DNA of 64,000 nt from assembly GCA_018398815.1 (NCBI GenBank), contig CM031595.1, positions 134,273,504-134,337,503 of the forward strand, read 5' to 3'. Under the pieces are notes generated by a model. The model was given only the letters and a program-made list of their open reading frames with translations. It searched no databases and was not told the DNA's origin. The DNA is from Conus ventricosus (lineage: Eukaryota > Mollusca > Gastropoda > Neogastropoda > Conidae). Below, in pieces: positions 62,701 to 64,000 of this stretch (position 1 is the stretch's first letter; every line of letters begins with the position of its first letter). A program made the translations under genes and the position numbers.

Positions 62701-63332
62701 TCCATTTCTTATGCAGGGTGCATCCTATGTGTAACATGTCATCCATACCAACGGCCAAACTGGCCTTCTCTTCCGAAAGTTGGTGATGGGATTTTACGTG
62801 TGTGCAAGATGTTTTGCGTGCGTTCACACACTGAACTTCGGTTTATAGTCTCATTCGAAGGACTGTATGGGAAATGGAGTCAGAACCAATGTTAACTCCG
62901 AGGGAAAAATCCCCCTGTACTGAAATGGCCCAGCGGAGATTCGAACCCCGCAACCACAGGATCACGAGTCCGGTGCTCTACCAACTGAGCTATTCTGGCC
63001 CCATATTCAAGAGATCTACGTAAAGTACAGACATTTATGATATATAAGCCAATACATAAAGTGACCAAATCATGCTGAGCCTACCTCCCAGTCTACTGCT
63101 TTAAGTACAGGACTGAATGACTGGAATGTATCCTTGGCAGGTGTTGCTGGAGAACATTGGTGAAGAGCTGGACCCTATCCTAGAGTCATTGCTGCTGAAG
63201 CAGATATTCAAACAGGCGGGCAGTTTGTGCATCAAGTTGGGAGACTCCACCATTGAATACTCCCAGGACTTCAAGTTCTACATCACCACCAAGCTCCGGA
63301 ACCCCCACTACTTGCCCGAGACTTCTGTCAAG
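9771..63332 (+). CDS. DNAH7: Axonemal inner-arm dynein heavy chain, DNAH7-like (internal part of gene, 28 exons; span includes introns)
   Basis: This is the motor subunit of a single-headed inner dynein arm, an AAA+ ATPase that slides microtubule doublets in cilia and flagella. Visible in order: the linker after AAA1; AAA2 with [11 protein letters not shown]3 with GPTGTGKS and a [12 protein letters not shown] Walker B; an EF-hand-like loop; AAA4 with GVGGSGRQS and VFLFSD; stalk coiled coil 1; the microtubule-binding domain; coiled coil 2; and the start of AAA5 ([16 protein letters not shown]). The mapped exons encode roughly 1,750 of about 4,000 residues expected for the family; start and end are outside the window. 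The choice of DNAH7 over DNAH3 or DNAH12 rests on overall resemblance and on an EF-hand between AAA3 and AAA4, a feature I recall for DNAH7. Group assignment is very secure, the exact paralogue less so. Clean introns are GT-AG. Noise at 24.5-36.5 kb and two single-base losses interrupt the frame. Confidence 0.85.
10005..10594. other. Intron 1, no element seen
   Basis: Ordinary A/T-rich intron with a short (GT)n near 10205. Nothing else was recognised. Confidence 0.5.
10595..10708 (+). CDS. DNAH7: Dynein exon 2: AAA2 Walker A
   Basis: 38 codons, phase 0 at both ends. It holds [20 protein letters not shown] and the AAA2 P-loop GEPLGGKT (10637-10660). In axonemal dyneins AAA2 normally binds ATP without hydrolysing it. 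The acceptor is CCAG and the donor GTGATT. Confidence 0.95.
10709..11610. repeat. Intron 2 with tandem repeats
   Basis: A 57-59 bp unit containing TTGAATGGGAGGGAAGGT occurs twice (about 10957-11070). From 11330 to 11530 is a degenerate (CCTA)n-type tetranucleotide tract, and (GT)n sits next to the exon 3 acceptor. Confidence 0.6.
11611..11760 (+). CDS. DNAH7: Dynein exon 3: AAA2 core
   Basis: 50 codons, phase 0 at both ends. It encodes the near-invariant [20 protein letters not shown] segment of AAA2 in the DNAH3/7/12 group. The acceptor follows a (GT)n-rich tract ending GTGTCAG; the donor is GTGAGC. Confidence 0.95.
11761..12289. repeat. Intron 3 with (CA)n microsatellite
   Basis: (CA)n with CATG interruptions at 11930-11990. 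The rest is unremarkable. Confidence 0.8.
12290..12472 (+). CDS. DNAH7: Dynein exon 4: AAA2 Walker B and sensor
   Basis: 61 codons, phase 0 at both ends. It contains the Walker B region [16 protein letters not shown] followed by [16 protein letters not shown] and [15 protein letters not shown], the standard AAA2 sensor sequence that continues into VSRCGM in the next exon. Acceptor CACAG, donor GTGAGC. Confidence 0.95.
12473..13082. other. Intron 4, no element seen
   Basis: No repeat or gene recognised. Confidence 0.5.
13083..13258 (+). CDS. DNAH7: Dynein exon 5: AAA2 C-terminal part, one base missing
   Basis: It starts in phase 0 with [20 protein letters not shown]. After about 22 codons the frame breaks: in phase the next codons run to a TGA, while the next reading frame gives [20 protein letters not shown] and continues to the GTAAGA donor. 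The exon is 176 bp, one short of 59 codons, so a single base is lost near 13147-13150. This is either a sequence error or a real frameshift. Confidence 0.9.
13722..13786. repeat. Two-copy tandem repeat of about 32 bp
   Basis: AGGTTTTG(T/C)AACATTGAA and the following bases to ATCCAGT occur twice back to back with one difference, inside intron 5 (13259-13976). Confidence 0.8.
13977..14108 (+). CDS. DNAH7: Dynein exon 6: AAA2/AAA3 connection
   Basis: 44 codons, phase 0 at both ends. It begins [20 protein letters not shown], the helical region after the AAA2 large domain. Acceptor TTCAG after a GT-rich tract, donor GTCAGT. Confidence 0.93.
14748..14960 (+). mobile_element. tRNA-derived SINE, family B copy 1
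   Basis: A tRNA-like head has box A in GGCCTTGTGGTTAAAGC and box B in CTGGGTTCAATCTC. It is followed by GCATGAGACA and a body resembling the copy at 60.9 kb. It lies in intron 6 (14109-15462), otherwise featureless. Confidence 0.65.
15463..15558 (+). CDS. DNAH7: Dynein exon 7: short AAA2/AAA3 connecting exon
   Basis: 32 codons, phase 0 at both ends. It encodes [20 protein letters not shown] and [11 protein letters not shown], matching the conserved FxFSLxWSxGA segment of dynein heavy chains. Acceptor TTGCAG, donor GTGAGT. Confidence 0.92.
15745..16085 (+). mobile_element. Probable tRNA-derived SINE, family C
   Basis: GCAAAGTGGTGAGTG and TGTGGGTTTTGGTTCCC resemble pol III boxes A and B with normal spacing. 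An interspersed-repeat-like body with CCCGACCGGCTCC follows. Only one copy is in the window, so this is less certain. Confidence 0.4.
16110..16563 (+). mobile_element. Poly(A) SINE, family A copy 1
   Basis: GATCAGAACAGGCGCCACTG through GGTGTCGGAATGAGC to GGTGGTACAGAAGATGGGAC plus an A-run matches copies at 47.24 kb and 50.64 kb. The 3' 210 bp (from about 16350) is firm. The 5' extension is inferred. Confidence 0.65.
17522..17647 (+). CDS. DNAH7: Dynein exon 8: AAA3 N-terminal approach
   Basis: 42 codons, phase 0 at both ends. It includes [17 protein letters not shown], the usual FPxKGxxYDYxF motif before AAA3; the first 20 codons are variable. Acceptor CACAG, donor GTAGGA. A perfect 40-bp tandem duplication begins 13 bases into the following intron. 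Confidence 0.92.
17661..17740. repeat. Perfect 40-bp tandem duplication
   Basis: 17661-17700 and 17701-17740 are identical, beginning 13 bases past the exon 8 donor. Perfect identity implies a very recent duplication or an assembly slip. Confidence 0.95.
18279..19001 (+). mobile_element. Non-autonomous piggyBac-type element
   Basis: Terminal inverted repeats CCCTCTGCCCCTTGGATCG (18279-18297) and CGGTCCAAGGGGCAAAGGG (18983-19001) differ at two positions. It is flanked by TTAA at 18275-18278 and 19002-19005, the hallmark piggyBac target. It splits one minisatellite unit and excision would rejoin that unit exactly. It carries only a fragment of a transposase-like N terminus. Confidence 0.88.
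18554..18685 (+). pseudogene. PiggyBac transposase N-terminal fragment
   Basis: An ATG at 18554 opens a 43-residue acidic peptide with [20 protein letters not shown] and ESDVDFGG, like the Asp/Ser-rich N termini of piggyBac transposases. It stops at 18685. The catalytic DDD domain is absent, so it cannot mobilise itself. An upstream in-frame extension to 18290 exists but has no family resemblance. Confidence 0.6.
20179..21313. other. 3' part of intron 8
   Basis: Apart from the target-site repeat ending near 20235, a degenerate repeat around GTATAGAGTTGTGCAAGCC-like motifs (20800-21180) is visible. No gene is seen. Confidence 0.4.
21314..21511 (+). CDS. DNAH7: Dynein exon 9: AAA3 Walker A
   Basis: 66 codons, phase 0 at both ends. 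It contains [20 protein letters not shown] and the AAA3 P-loop GPTGTGKS in [18 protein letters not shown]3 nucleotide state gates motor activity in dyneins. Acceptor GACAG, donor GTGAGT. This is the last clean exon before the noisy stretch. Confidence 0.95.
22615..23940 (+). pseudogene. CR1/L2-type LINE reverse transcriptase remnant
   Basis: [20 protein letters not shown] is the RT block with the AFDT motif. VLGPVL (near 22812), [12 protein letters not shown] (near 23590) and ALRTFSFQGPN-like codons (23790) follow the order of a CR1/L2 ORF2. Many frameshifts and a stop-rich reading show it is dead. A SINE is inserted at 23037-23188. Confidence 0.8.
23037..23188 (+). mobile_element. SINE with (AAC)n tail nested in the LINE
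   Basis: It is a 152-bp insertion flanked by the 9-bp target duplication AAACTGAAG (23028-23036, 23189-23197). It ends in (AAC)n. It matches, in inverse orientation, 54892-55035, and appears 5'-truncated relative to that copy. Confidence 0.85.
24280..24345 (+). repeat. LINE 3' tail
   Basis: GAAGCGCTTAGAGCCCTAAT and following bases resemble the AGTGCTTAGAGCTTGGTxTC tail seen at 55390 and, inverted, at 62540. It probably ends the LINE at 22.6-24.3 kb. Confidence 0.5.
24500..24654 (+). CDS. DNAH7: Dynein exon 10: AAA3, damaged by indels
   Basis: [14 protein letters not shown] is readable in one frame. The expected QTTANQT and DKRRKG motifs appear in another, and a YGPP motif appears in the first frame again. 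These are the family's AAA3 segments in the right order, so this is the true exon interrupted by several small insertions and deletions. The donor GTAAGT at 24655 is convincing. The acceptor is uncertain, somewhere in 24498-24512. An ordinary ORF search would mistranslate or miss it. Confidence 0.75.
24711..24821. repeat. Near-pure G tract (about 110 bp)
   Basis: Runs of G broken only by a few T and one C, just after the damaged exon 10. Confidence 0.95.
25004..25096. repeat. Second near-pure G tract (about 93 bp)
   Basis: Same composition as the tract 180 bp upstream. It ends sharply at AGCGCACCATGG. Confidence 0.95.
25097..26140. other. Intron 10, noisy
   Basis: No element or gene recognised. 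Sequence quality is doubtful. Confidence 0.4.
26141..26338 (+). CDS. DNAH7: Dynein exon 11: AAA3 Walker B, damaged by indels
   Basis: No long ORF covers this. Reading across frames shows a V/[12 protein letters not shown] Walker B near 26150, then LAQPP near 26208, then DHWNWND near 26238, and then codons for TTTAIK. These are the family's order FVDDxNMPxxE, QPPIELLRQWxDHxxWYDRK. Acceptor CATGCAG ends at 26140. The 3' end is approximate and should supply the first base of the GGGRNPVTP codon series in the next exon. The damage looks like uncorrected long-read noise. Confidence 0.7.
26339..30900. other. Noisy intron sequence with microsatellites
   Basis: A broken (GT)n lies at 27540-28060 and a G run at 29121-29141. 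A C-rich pyrimidine tract lies at 30605-30713. Two similar segments start at about 28074 and 28867. No coding segment is recognisable; some GC-rich DNA at 26640-27300 remains unexplained. Confidence 0.4.
30949..31088 (+). pseudogene. Corrupted copy of dynein exon 12
   Basis: Aligns with 36623-36748 with several inserted bases and no open frame. It retains the CCCC that the clean copy lacks. Confidence 0.85.
32659..32898 (+). pseudogene. Corrupted copy of dynein exon 13
   Basis: Aligns with 38140-38356 (AGTTCAAGCCCTGTGTGGAC at the start, TGGGTGCATGAGGTA at the end). Frame destroyed by insertions. Confidence 0.85.
33308..33652 (+). pseudogene. Corrupted copy of dynein exon 14
   Basis: Aligns with 38739-39055, including the GACTCAGACAATGA EF-hand codons. 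Frame broken repeatedly. Confidence 0.85.
35634..35788 (+). pseudogene. Corrupted copy of dynein exon 15
   Basis: Aligns with 40777-40918 (CATGTGTCCCGTAATTGCCC; GACACGGTTGGCTGCTCATA). The P-loop codons are interrupted. Confidence 0.85.
36623..36748 (+). CDS. DNAH7: Dynein exon 12: end of AAA3 (clean copy), one base missing
   Basis: It encodes GGRNPVTP followed by a frame change and then [20 protein letters not shown] and [12 protein letters not shown]. The expected ACCCCACGC at about 36650 reads ACCCACGC, one C short, while the noisy duplicate at 30.97 kb has four Cs. At 126 bp it is one base short of the phase required by its neighbours. Acceptor TACAG follows a (GT)n tract; donor GTACGT. 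Confidence 0.9.
36749..38139. other. Intron 12 (clean copy)
   Basis: Poly(A) near 36888-36904 and a short tandem of TGAGTCAATGATCTTTTGCA-like units at 37370-37425. No gene. Confidence 0.5.
38140..38356 (+). CDS. DNAH7: Dynein exon 13: AAA3/AAA4 segment
   Basis: 217 bp, one base completing the previous codon plus 72 codons. It encodes the diagnostic [20 protein letters not shown] and [20 protein letters not shown] followed by LWVHE. Acceptor GGCAG, donor GTAATG. Confidence 0.95.
38739..39055 (+). CDS. DNAH7: Dynein exon 14: pre-AAA4 segment with EF-hand-like loop
   Basis: 317 bp (105 codons plus 2 bases). [20 protein letters not shown] is standard dynein sequence. Codons 42-53 (38862-38897) give [12 protein letters not shown], which fits an EF-hand calcium loop: Asp at positions 1, 3 and 5, Gly at 6, Val at 8, an acidic residue at 12. 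[19 protein letters not shown] follows and leads into AAA4. Calcium binding is inferred from the loop only. Acceptor CAAG, donor GTGAGT. Confidence 0.95.
39252..40403 (+). mobile_element. DNA transposon with 13-bp TIRs and zinc-finger ORF
   Basis: CAGACCTGTTTAC at 39252-39264 and its exact complement GTAAACAGGTCTG at 40391-40403 bound an 1,152-bp element. TGGTAG flanks both sides (39246-39251, 40404-40409); one base further is ambiguous. Subterminal motifs repeat: ATTACGCC at the left, GATTACACTT three times at the right, and a TTACGCC/GGCGTAA hairpin beside the left TIR. The BED-like finger and subterminal repeats suggest a hAT-type non-autonomous element, but hAT normally gives 8-bp duplications, so the class is tentative. 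Confidence 0.75.
39555..39977 (+). CDS. BED-like zinc-finger protein fragment in the DNA transposon
   Basis: It is a 140-residue ORF from [15 protein letters not shown]. It has a basic stretch, then CSIC...KRHVGTASH, i.e. a C-x2-C ... H-x5-H zinc finger as in BED/TTF domains at the N terminus of hAT transposases and derived proteins. After about residue 110 it runs through a (TC)n microsatellite translated as [10 protein letters not shown] and ends. No RNase-H-like catalytic domain or dimerisation region follows, so it is a truncated transposase N terminus or a captured finger. The copy at 34.2-34.56 kb is frame-broken, as expected for the noisy duplicate. Confidence 0.55.
   Translation: MASKRAQHETDDDSDCRVTEETVPEKPKKARVTQKYRQVYHDKYNCLFPSRKGPGYVHCSICKSDFSCEHGGMFDCKRHVGTASHKQFIEAAGKQKSIANFMIQNKHDDSGSLSLFFFLSFFMLGSGGGGTGRVTDCVFV
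40777..40918 (+). CDS. DNAH7: Dynein exon 15: AAA4 Walker A
   Basis: 142 bp, one base plus 47 codons. It encodes [20 protein letters not shown] and the AAA4 P-loop in [20 protein letters not shown], which is close to invariant across axonemal dyneins. Acceptor CAACAG, donor GTGCGG. Confidence 0.96.
41076..41141. repeat. (AC)n microsatellite
   Basis: Long uninterrupted AC array in intron 15. The noisy duplicate has a broken version at about 35990-36085. Confidence 0.95.
41520..42110. repeat. Degenerate minisatellite of about 60 bp
   Basis: Repeated GATTTCTATA..TTGACAGTTATTATTCCA and GAGAGAxxTGGTA motifs, about nine diverged units, with a (GA)n stretch at 41895-41990. Confidence 0.6.
42187..42300 (+). 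CDS. DNAH7: Dynein exon 16: AAA4 Walker B
   Basis: 38 codons, phase 0 at both ends. It has [20 protein letters not shown] and the Walker B strand AVFLFSDTQ. Acceptor GACAG, donor GTATTT. Confidence 0.95.
43829..43886. repeat. (CA)n microsatellite
   Basis: About 28 CA repeats in intron 16 (42301-45959). The rest of 42301-44460 shows nothing else. Confidence 0.95.
44465..44910 (+). pseudogene. RTE-like LINE C-terminal remnant
   Basis: [17 protein letters not shown], then [15 protein letters not shown] near 44650, then a degraded tail give the order of the C-terminal region of endonuclease-reverse transcriptase LINEs. It is broken by an A-rich insertion (44740-44775) and frameshifts. Confidence 0.65.
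45640..45959 (+). repeat. Degenerate array repeating the exon 17 splice acceptor
   Basis: Units of about 45-55 bp contain TGTGCAGATCAAACGAAATC-like and GTCAAACAAGAGGTGTCAAA-like sequence plus TTCACCATTCATGTTC. The final unit is the real acceptor TGTGCAG followed by ATCAAACAAGAG, the first codons of exon 17. Confidence 0.7.
45960..46078 (+). CDS. DNAH7: Dynein exon 17: AAA4 [15 protein letters not shown] segment
   Basis: 119 bp (39 codons plus 2 bases). It encodes [20 protein letters not shown] and [20 protein letters not shown]. The acceptor TGTGCAG and the first twelve coding bases are echoed several times in the 320 bp of intron immediately upstream. Donor GTAGGT. Confidence 0.95.
46100..46600. 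repeat. Diverged two-copy repeat of about 300 bp
   Basis: AGAAAAAATTGGGGGAAGAT...GCCCATCTTTC recurs as AGAAAAAATCAGGGAAGCTA...GCCTGTCTTTC, and CATGTTTTGACATTTTCTCTC recurs as CTTGTTTTGGCATTTTCCCTC. Confidence 0.6.
47243..47476 (+). mobile_element. Poly(A) SINE, family A copy 2
   Basis: GATCAGAACAGGCGCCACTG through GGGTGTCGGAATGAGCGGCG to an A-run. Strong similarity to 16350-16563, and in its 3' half to 50640-50822. Confidence 0.75.
48421..48601 (+). CDS. DNAH7: Dynein exon 18: AAA4 core
   Basis: 181 bp, one base plus 60 codons. It encodes [40 protein letters not shown] and NCCTIDWFQ, the canonical CxMSPxGxxxRxRxRxFP...CTIDWF motif of dynein AAA4. Acceptor TTACAG, donor GTAAGC. Confidence 0.97.
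49735..50571 (-). pseudogene. CR1/L2-type LINE 3' fragment
   Basis: The minus strand encodes 184 residues including [40 protein letters not shown] and [20 protein letters not shown], the conserved C-terminal domain of CR1/L2 ORF2. It is still open, so it is relatively young. The 3' UTR runs through a (CA)n array (49862-49914) to a TATATAA-type tail and (ATT)n near 49735-49785. It is 5'-truncated near 50571 or slightly beyond. Confidence 0.85.
49862..49914. repeat. (CA)n microsatellite in the LINE 3' UTR
   Basis: About 26 CA repeats. Confidence 0.95.
50640..50822 (+). mobile_element. Poly(A) SINE, family A copy 3 (5'-truncated)
   Basis: AGTGTCTCTTCTGGCGGGTT and GAATGAGTGGCATGGGTGCA with an A-run match family A. 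Confidence 0.65.
50955..51290 (+). mobile_element. tRNA-Met-derived SINE, copy 1
   Basis: The head reads as a tRNA: box A TAGCTCAGTTGG (50964-50975), a CAT anticodon in the loop CTCATGA, box B GGTTCGAAT (51008-51016). A core with GGGACTATAAACCGAGGTC follows. The aminoacyl stem is imperfect and it continues past the tRNA, so it is a SINE, not a tRNA gene. The related copy at 62.5-63.0 kb is inverted. Confidence 0.8.
51470..51600. repeat. Degenerate (ATTC)n tract
   Basis: TTCATTCATTAACTTATTCA and similar tetranucleotide repeats in intron 18. Confidence 0.8.
51648..51877 (+). CDS. DNAH7: Dynein exon 19: AAA4 end and start of stalk
   Basis: 230 bp (76 codons plus 2 bases). It encodes [20 protein letters not shown] and [20 protein letters not shown], the usual lead into the stalk. 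The donor fixed by phase is GTGGGG at 51878, a weak 5' splice site that runs directly into a GT-rich tract. Joining there gives [14 protein letters not shown], as expected for the family. Confidence 0.93.
51878..52900. repeat. Intron 19 with GT-rich 5' end
   Basis: GT/TGTA-rich tract at 51888-52075 directly after the weak donor. The remainder is A/T-rich with no element seen. Confidence 0.6.
52901..53090 (+). CDS. DNAH7: Dynein exon 20: stalk coiled coil 1
   Basis: 190 bp, one base plus 63 codons. [40 protein letters not shown] and the rest form a heptad-rich helix, the outgoing strand of the stalk that carries the microtubule-binding domain. Acceptor CTGCAG, donor GTACGT. Confidence 0.95.
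53480..53845 (+). pseudogene. LINE 3'-end remnant
   Basis: Codons for [18 protein letters not shown] near 53575-53630 resemble the terminal part of CR1/L2 ORF2. They are followed by (GT)n at 53699-53735 and the tail AATGCCTAGATACATAGGTA...CATATAAATGCCATTCATTA, like other LINE tails here. Confidence 0.5.
53964..54104 (+). CDS. DNAH7: Dynein exon 21: distal coiled coil 1
   Basis: 47 codons, phase 0 at both ends. It has [20 protein letters not shown] and [20 protein letters not shown] then DTL, the conserved end of CC1 just before the microtubule-binding domain. Acceptor ACCAG, donor GTGAGT. Confidence 0.96.
54280..54490. repeat. Degenerate tandem repeat of about 60-75 bp
   Basis: CAAAGTGTTCACAACATATA with CATCTGTGATTACAAAGGTT recurs about three times. 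A (TTG)n tract follows at 54545-54572. Confidence 0.7.
54892..55085 (-). mobile_element. SINE with (AAC)n tail, second copy
   Basis: On the minus strand it matches 23037-23188: AATCAAAAACGGTCACACAT, CTCATCCCTGGCTGATGCAT, ending in (AAC)n. It extends further 5' than the nested copy. Confidence 0.75.
55380..55445 (+). repeat. LINE/SINE 3' tail
   Basis: AAGTGCTTAGAGCTTGGTCT...GGATAGGTGCTGTATAAGTA, the same tail as the inverted SINE at 62.5 kb. Confidence 0.7.
55527..55730 (+). CDS. DNAH7: Dynein exon 22: microtubule-binding domain, first part
   Basis: 68 codons, phase 0 at both ends. [20 protein letters not shown] begins the microtubule-binding head at the stalk tip, followed by [15 protein letters not shown] sequence ([19 protein letters not shown]). 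Acceptor TCTCAG, donor GTTTGT. Confidence 0.96.
56838..56895. repeat. 27-bp two-copy tandem repeat
   Basis: ATCCTACAAGAAAA(A)TCTG followed by AAAATTGA occurs twice in intron 22. The flanking 56690-56840 has two diverged GGTGCC..TTTTCA..CAG..GGAAATC copies. The rest of 55731-57758 holds (AC)n at 57190-57210 and a 26-bp C run at 57280-57305. Confidence 0.75.
57759..57901 (+). CDS. DNAH7: Dynein exon 23: microtubule-binding domain, second part
   Basis: 143 bp (47 codons plus 2 bases). It encodes [20 protein letters not shown] and [20 protein letters not shown], the A-(S/C)-xAxxGLCxWVxAM signature closing the microtubule-binding head. Acceptor TGTCAG, donor GTCAGT. Confidence 0.96.
57902..58353. 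other. Intron 23, no element seen
   Basis: Nothing recognised. Confidence 0.5.
58354..58605 (+). CDS. DNAH7: Dynein exon 24: stalk coiled coil 2
   Basis: 252 bp, phase 2 to phase 2. [20 protein letters not shown] starts the return helix and [16 protein letters not shown] ends it, the standard dynein stalk exit. It is lysine- and glutamate-rich with high GC, as usual for this exon. Acceptor CAACAG, donor GTGAGT. Confidence 0.97.
59047..59135. repeat. Pair of interlocked palindromes
   Basis: CCAATGTCCGCATATGTGGACATTG is one imperfect palindrome (given here by position: 59065-59089). A second, GTCCACATATGCGGA, lies at 59112-59126. Both sit in a CTCGCTACCAATGTCC / TTCGCTACCAATGTCC direct repeat. 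Confidence 0.75.
59451..59565 (+). CDS. DNAH7: Dynein exon 25: AAA5 Walker A region
   Basis: 115 bp, one base plus 38 codons. [20 protein letters not shown] and [18 protein letters not shown] match the degenerate AAA5 P-loop region (GDxLxxxxxxAYLGxFT). Acceptor TTGCAG, donor GTGAGC. Confidence 0.95.
59918..60081 (+). CDS. DNAH7: Dynein exon 26: AAA5 core
   Basis: 164 bp (54 codons plus 2 bases). It encodes [20 protein letters not shown] and [20 protein letters not shown]. The donor GTAAATTGG at 60082 is also the first base of a seven-copy 77-bp tandem array. The acceptor is GCGAAG, weak but demanded by phase and homology. Confidence 0.93.
60082..60620 (+). repeat. Seven-copy 77-bp tandem array starting at the exon 26 donor
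   Basis: Units begin at 60082, 60159, 60236, 60313, 60390, 60467 and 60544, exactly 77 bp apart, and the array ends at 60620. Each unit opens with GTAAA(A/T)TGGTGCACAT and closes with a pyrimidine-rich TTT..CTT..TATAG, so every boundary reads TATAG|GTAAAA. The first GTAAAT is the 5' splice site of exon 26. A few substitutions separate the units. Confidence 0.95.
60905..61130 (+). mobile_element. tRNA-derived SINE, family B copy 2
   Basis: GGCTTGGTTGGGCAAATGGT and the box-B-like TTTTGTTCCATCCCTGCATG followed by AGACAGCC. The body (GACTCCAGTCGACTCAAGTG) parallels the copy at 14.75 kb. Confidence 0.6.
61514..61667 (+). CDS. DNAH7: Dynein exon 27: AAA5 Walker B
   Basis: 154 bp, one base plus 51 codons. 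[20 protein letters not shown] is the diagnostic AAA5 segment, followed by [16 protein letters not shown]. Acceptor TTACAG, donor GTCAGT. Confidence 0.97.
62475..63005 (-). mobile_element. tRNA-Met-derived SINE, copy 2 (inverted) with LINE-type tail
   Basis: On the minus strand the head TAGCTCAGTTGG (62982-62993) and box B GGTTCGAAT (62941-62949) lead into GACTATAAACCGAAGTTC and a unique middle. The end is AAGTGCTTAGAGCTTGGTTT...GGTGCTATATAAGTATTCAT and (AAT)n at about 62475. The combined tRNA head and LINE-like tail indicate mobilisation by a partner LINE. Confidence 0.75.
63141..63332 (+). CDS. DNAH7: Dynein exon 28: AAA5 C-terminal part (last exon in window)
   Basis: 64 codons, phase 0 at both ends. 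[20 protein letters not shown] and [20 protein letters not shown] are the AAA5 sensor region. Acceptor GGCAG, donor GTATGA. The gene continues beyond 64000 into AAA6 and the C-terminal domain. Confidence 0.97.
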
Positions 63333-64000
63333 GTATGATGAGGTTGAGATTTATGTCATATTAGTCTGAGGCTTTGGGGAAAAGTCTGTACTTTCAAGGG
63401 TGAAGACAATATTGCGAGTAGTTCTGTGTCGTTGGCTGTGTCTTTCTCTCTTGTTTGGATTGGGGTAGGTCCATGTCGGCTGTAAGGTAAGGTTTAGTTT
63501 TCTCTTTCGTTAGGGAGCAGTTCAGCATAAATTATCAAACTGTGAAAATTAGCGTTGCTGTACACTTGCAGTCAAATGAAATTTTTTTGCAGCTTCAGCT
63601 AAAGGATCAGTCAAATGTGGTAACTTGATCAGAATGTTAGAACTGAATGGTTAACTGCATAGCAGTTTACAATAAAGCTTGACTGCCACATGCACCTGTT
63701 CAAAAGAAAAGCAAAGATCACTAAATGATGTCTAAGATCAGTCAGAGGTAGAGCGGGAAAGTTAAAGAAGTATTGATAAATGCAGAAGGTTCCTTACCAT
63801 GCCTGTTTGGGTAATGAAAAAGCAATGATTTGCCTTACTAAATACCTGAGAGATTTCACTTTAGCCCATCCGTTCAAATATTTAGCTCAGTTCTTTGAGC
63901 TGACAGTTACAATATGCCACTTCTTTGGAATGAAGAAAACTCGGTGTCAGTTTTGCTGCTAAATATTTAAAGATGATTTCTTTTCCATGACGCTAATTTG
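63333..64000. other. Start of intron 28
   Basis: A/T-rich intron, no element or exon seen before the window ends. Confidence 0.5.

Overview
The window is eukaryotic genomic DNA from a multicellular animal. It has short GT-AG exons in kilobase introns, many (CA)n/(GT)n microsatellites, and several LINE and tRNA-derived SINE families. The retroelement mix and the SINE core sequence suggest a marine invertebrate, most likely a gastropod mollusc; that assignment is inference. Nothing bacterial is present.

One protein-coding gene fills it: an axonemal inner-arm dynein heavy chain, best matched to DNAH7 (DNAH3/7/12 group), on the + strand. I place 28 exons from 9771 to 63332. They run from the end of AAA1 through AAA2 (Walker A at 10637), AAA3 (Walker A at 21476, Walker B at about 26150), an EF-hand-like loop (38862), AAA4 (Walker A near 40843), the stalk and microtubule-binding domain (51648-58605) and into AAA5 (59451-63332). 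The tail, linker, most of AAA1, AAA6 and the C-terminal domain lie outside. Reading phase is kept across every clean splice junction. Two otherwise clean exons each appear to lack one base.

Region by region. 1-9690 is error-rich, homopolymer-inflated sequence holding one nearly complete LTR retrotransposon. Its domain order is gag, protease, integrase, reverse transcriptase, RNase H, i.e. the unusual GMR1-type order (integrase before RT) with a Ty3/Gypsy-like RT. 9771-21511 is clean and carries AAA2 and the AAA3 P-loop. One intron there contains a solo-LTR-like element (17817-20173) with an internal minisatellite, itself interrupted by a piggyBac-type element with TTAA ends. 22.6-24.4 kb is a decayed CR1/L2-type LINE with a nested SINE. 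About 24.5-36.5 kb is noisy again (indels, long G runs). Its last 5.6 kb (30.9-36.5 kb) is a corrupted second copy of the clean 36.6-41.5 kb segment, probably an assembly artefact. 36.6-64 kb is clean and carries the EF-hand, AAA4, stalk and AAA5 exons. It also holds a terminal-inverted-repeat DNA transposon with a zinc-finger ORF, LINE fragments and several SINEs.

The most unusual observations concern splice sites copied into tandem repeats. A 7 x 77 bp array begins exactly at the 5' splice site after 60081, and every unit boundary carries an adjoining acceptor/donor pair (TATAG|GTAAA). A degenerate array upstream of 45960 repeats the acceptor and the first coding bases of the following exon.
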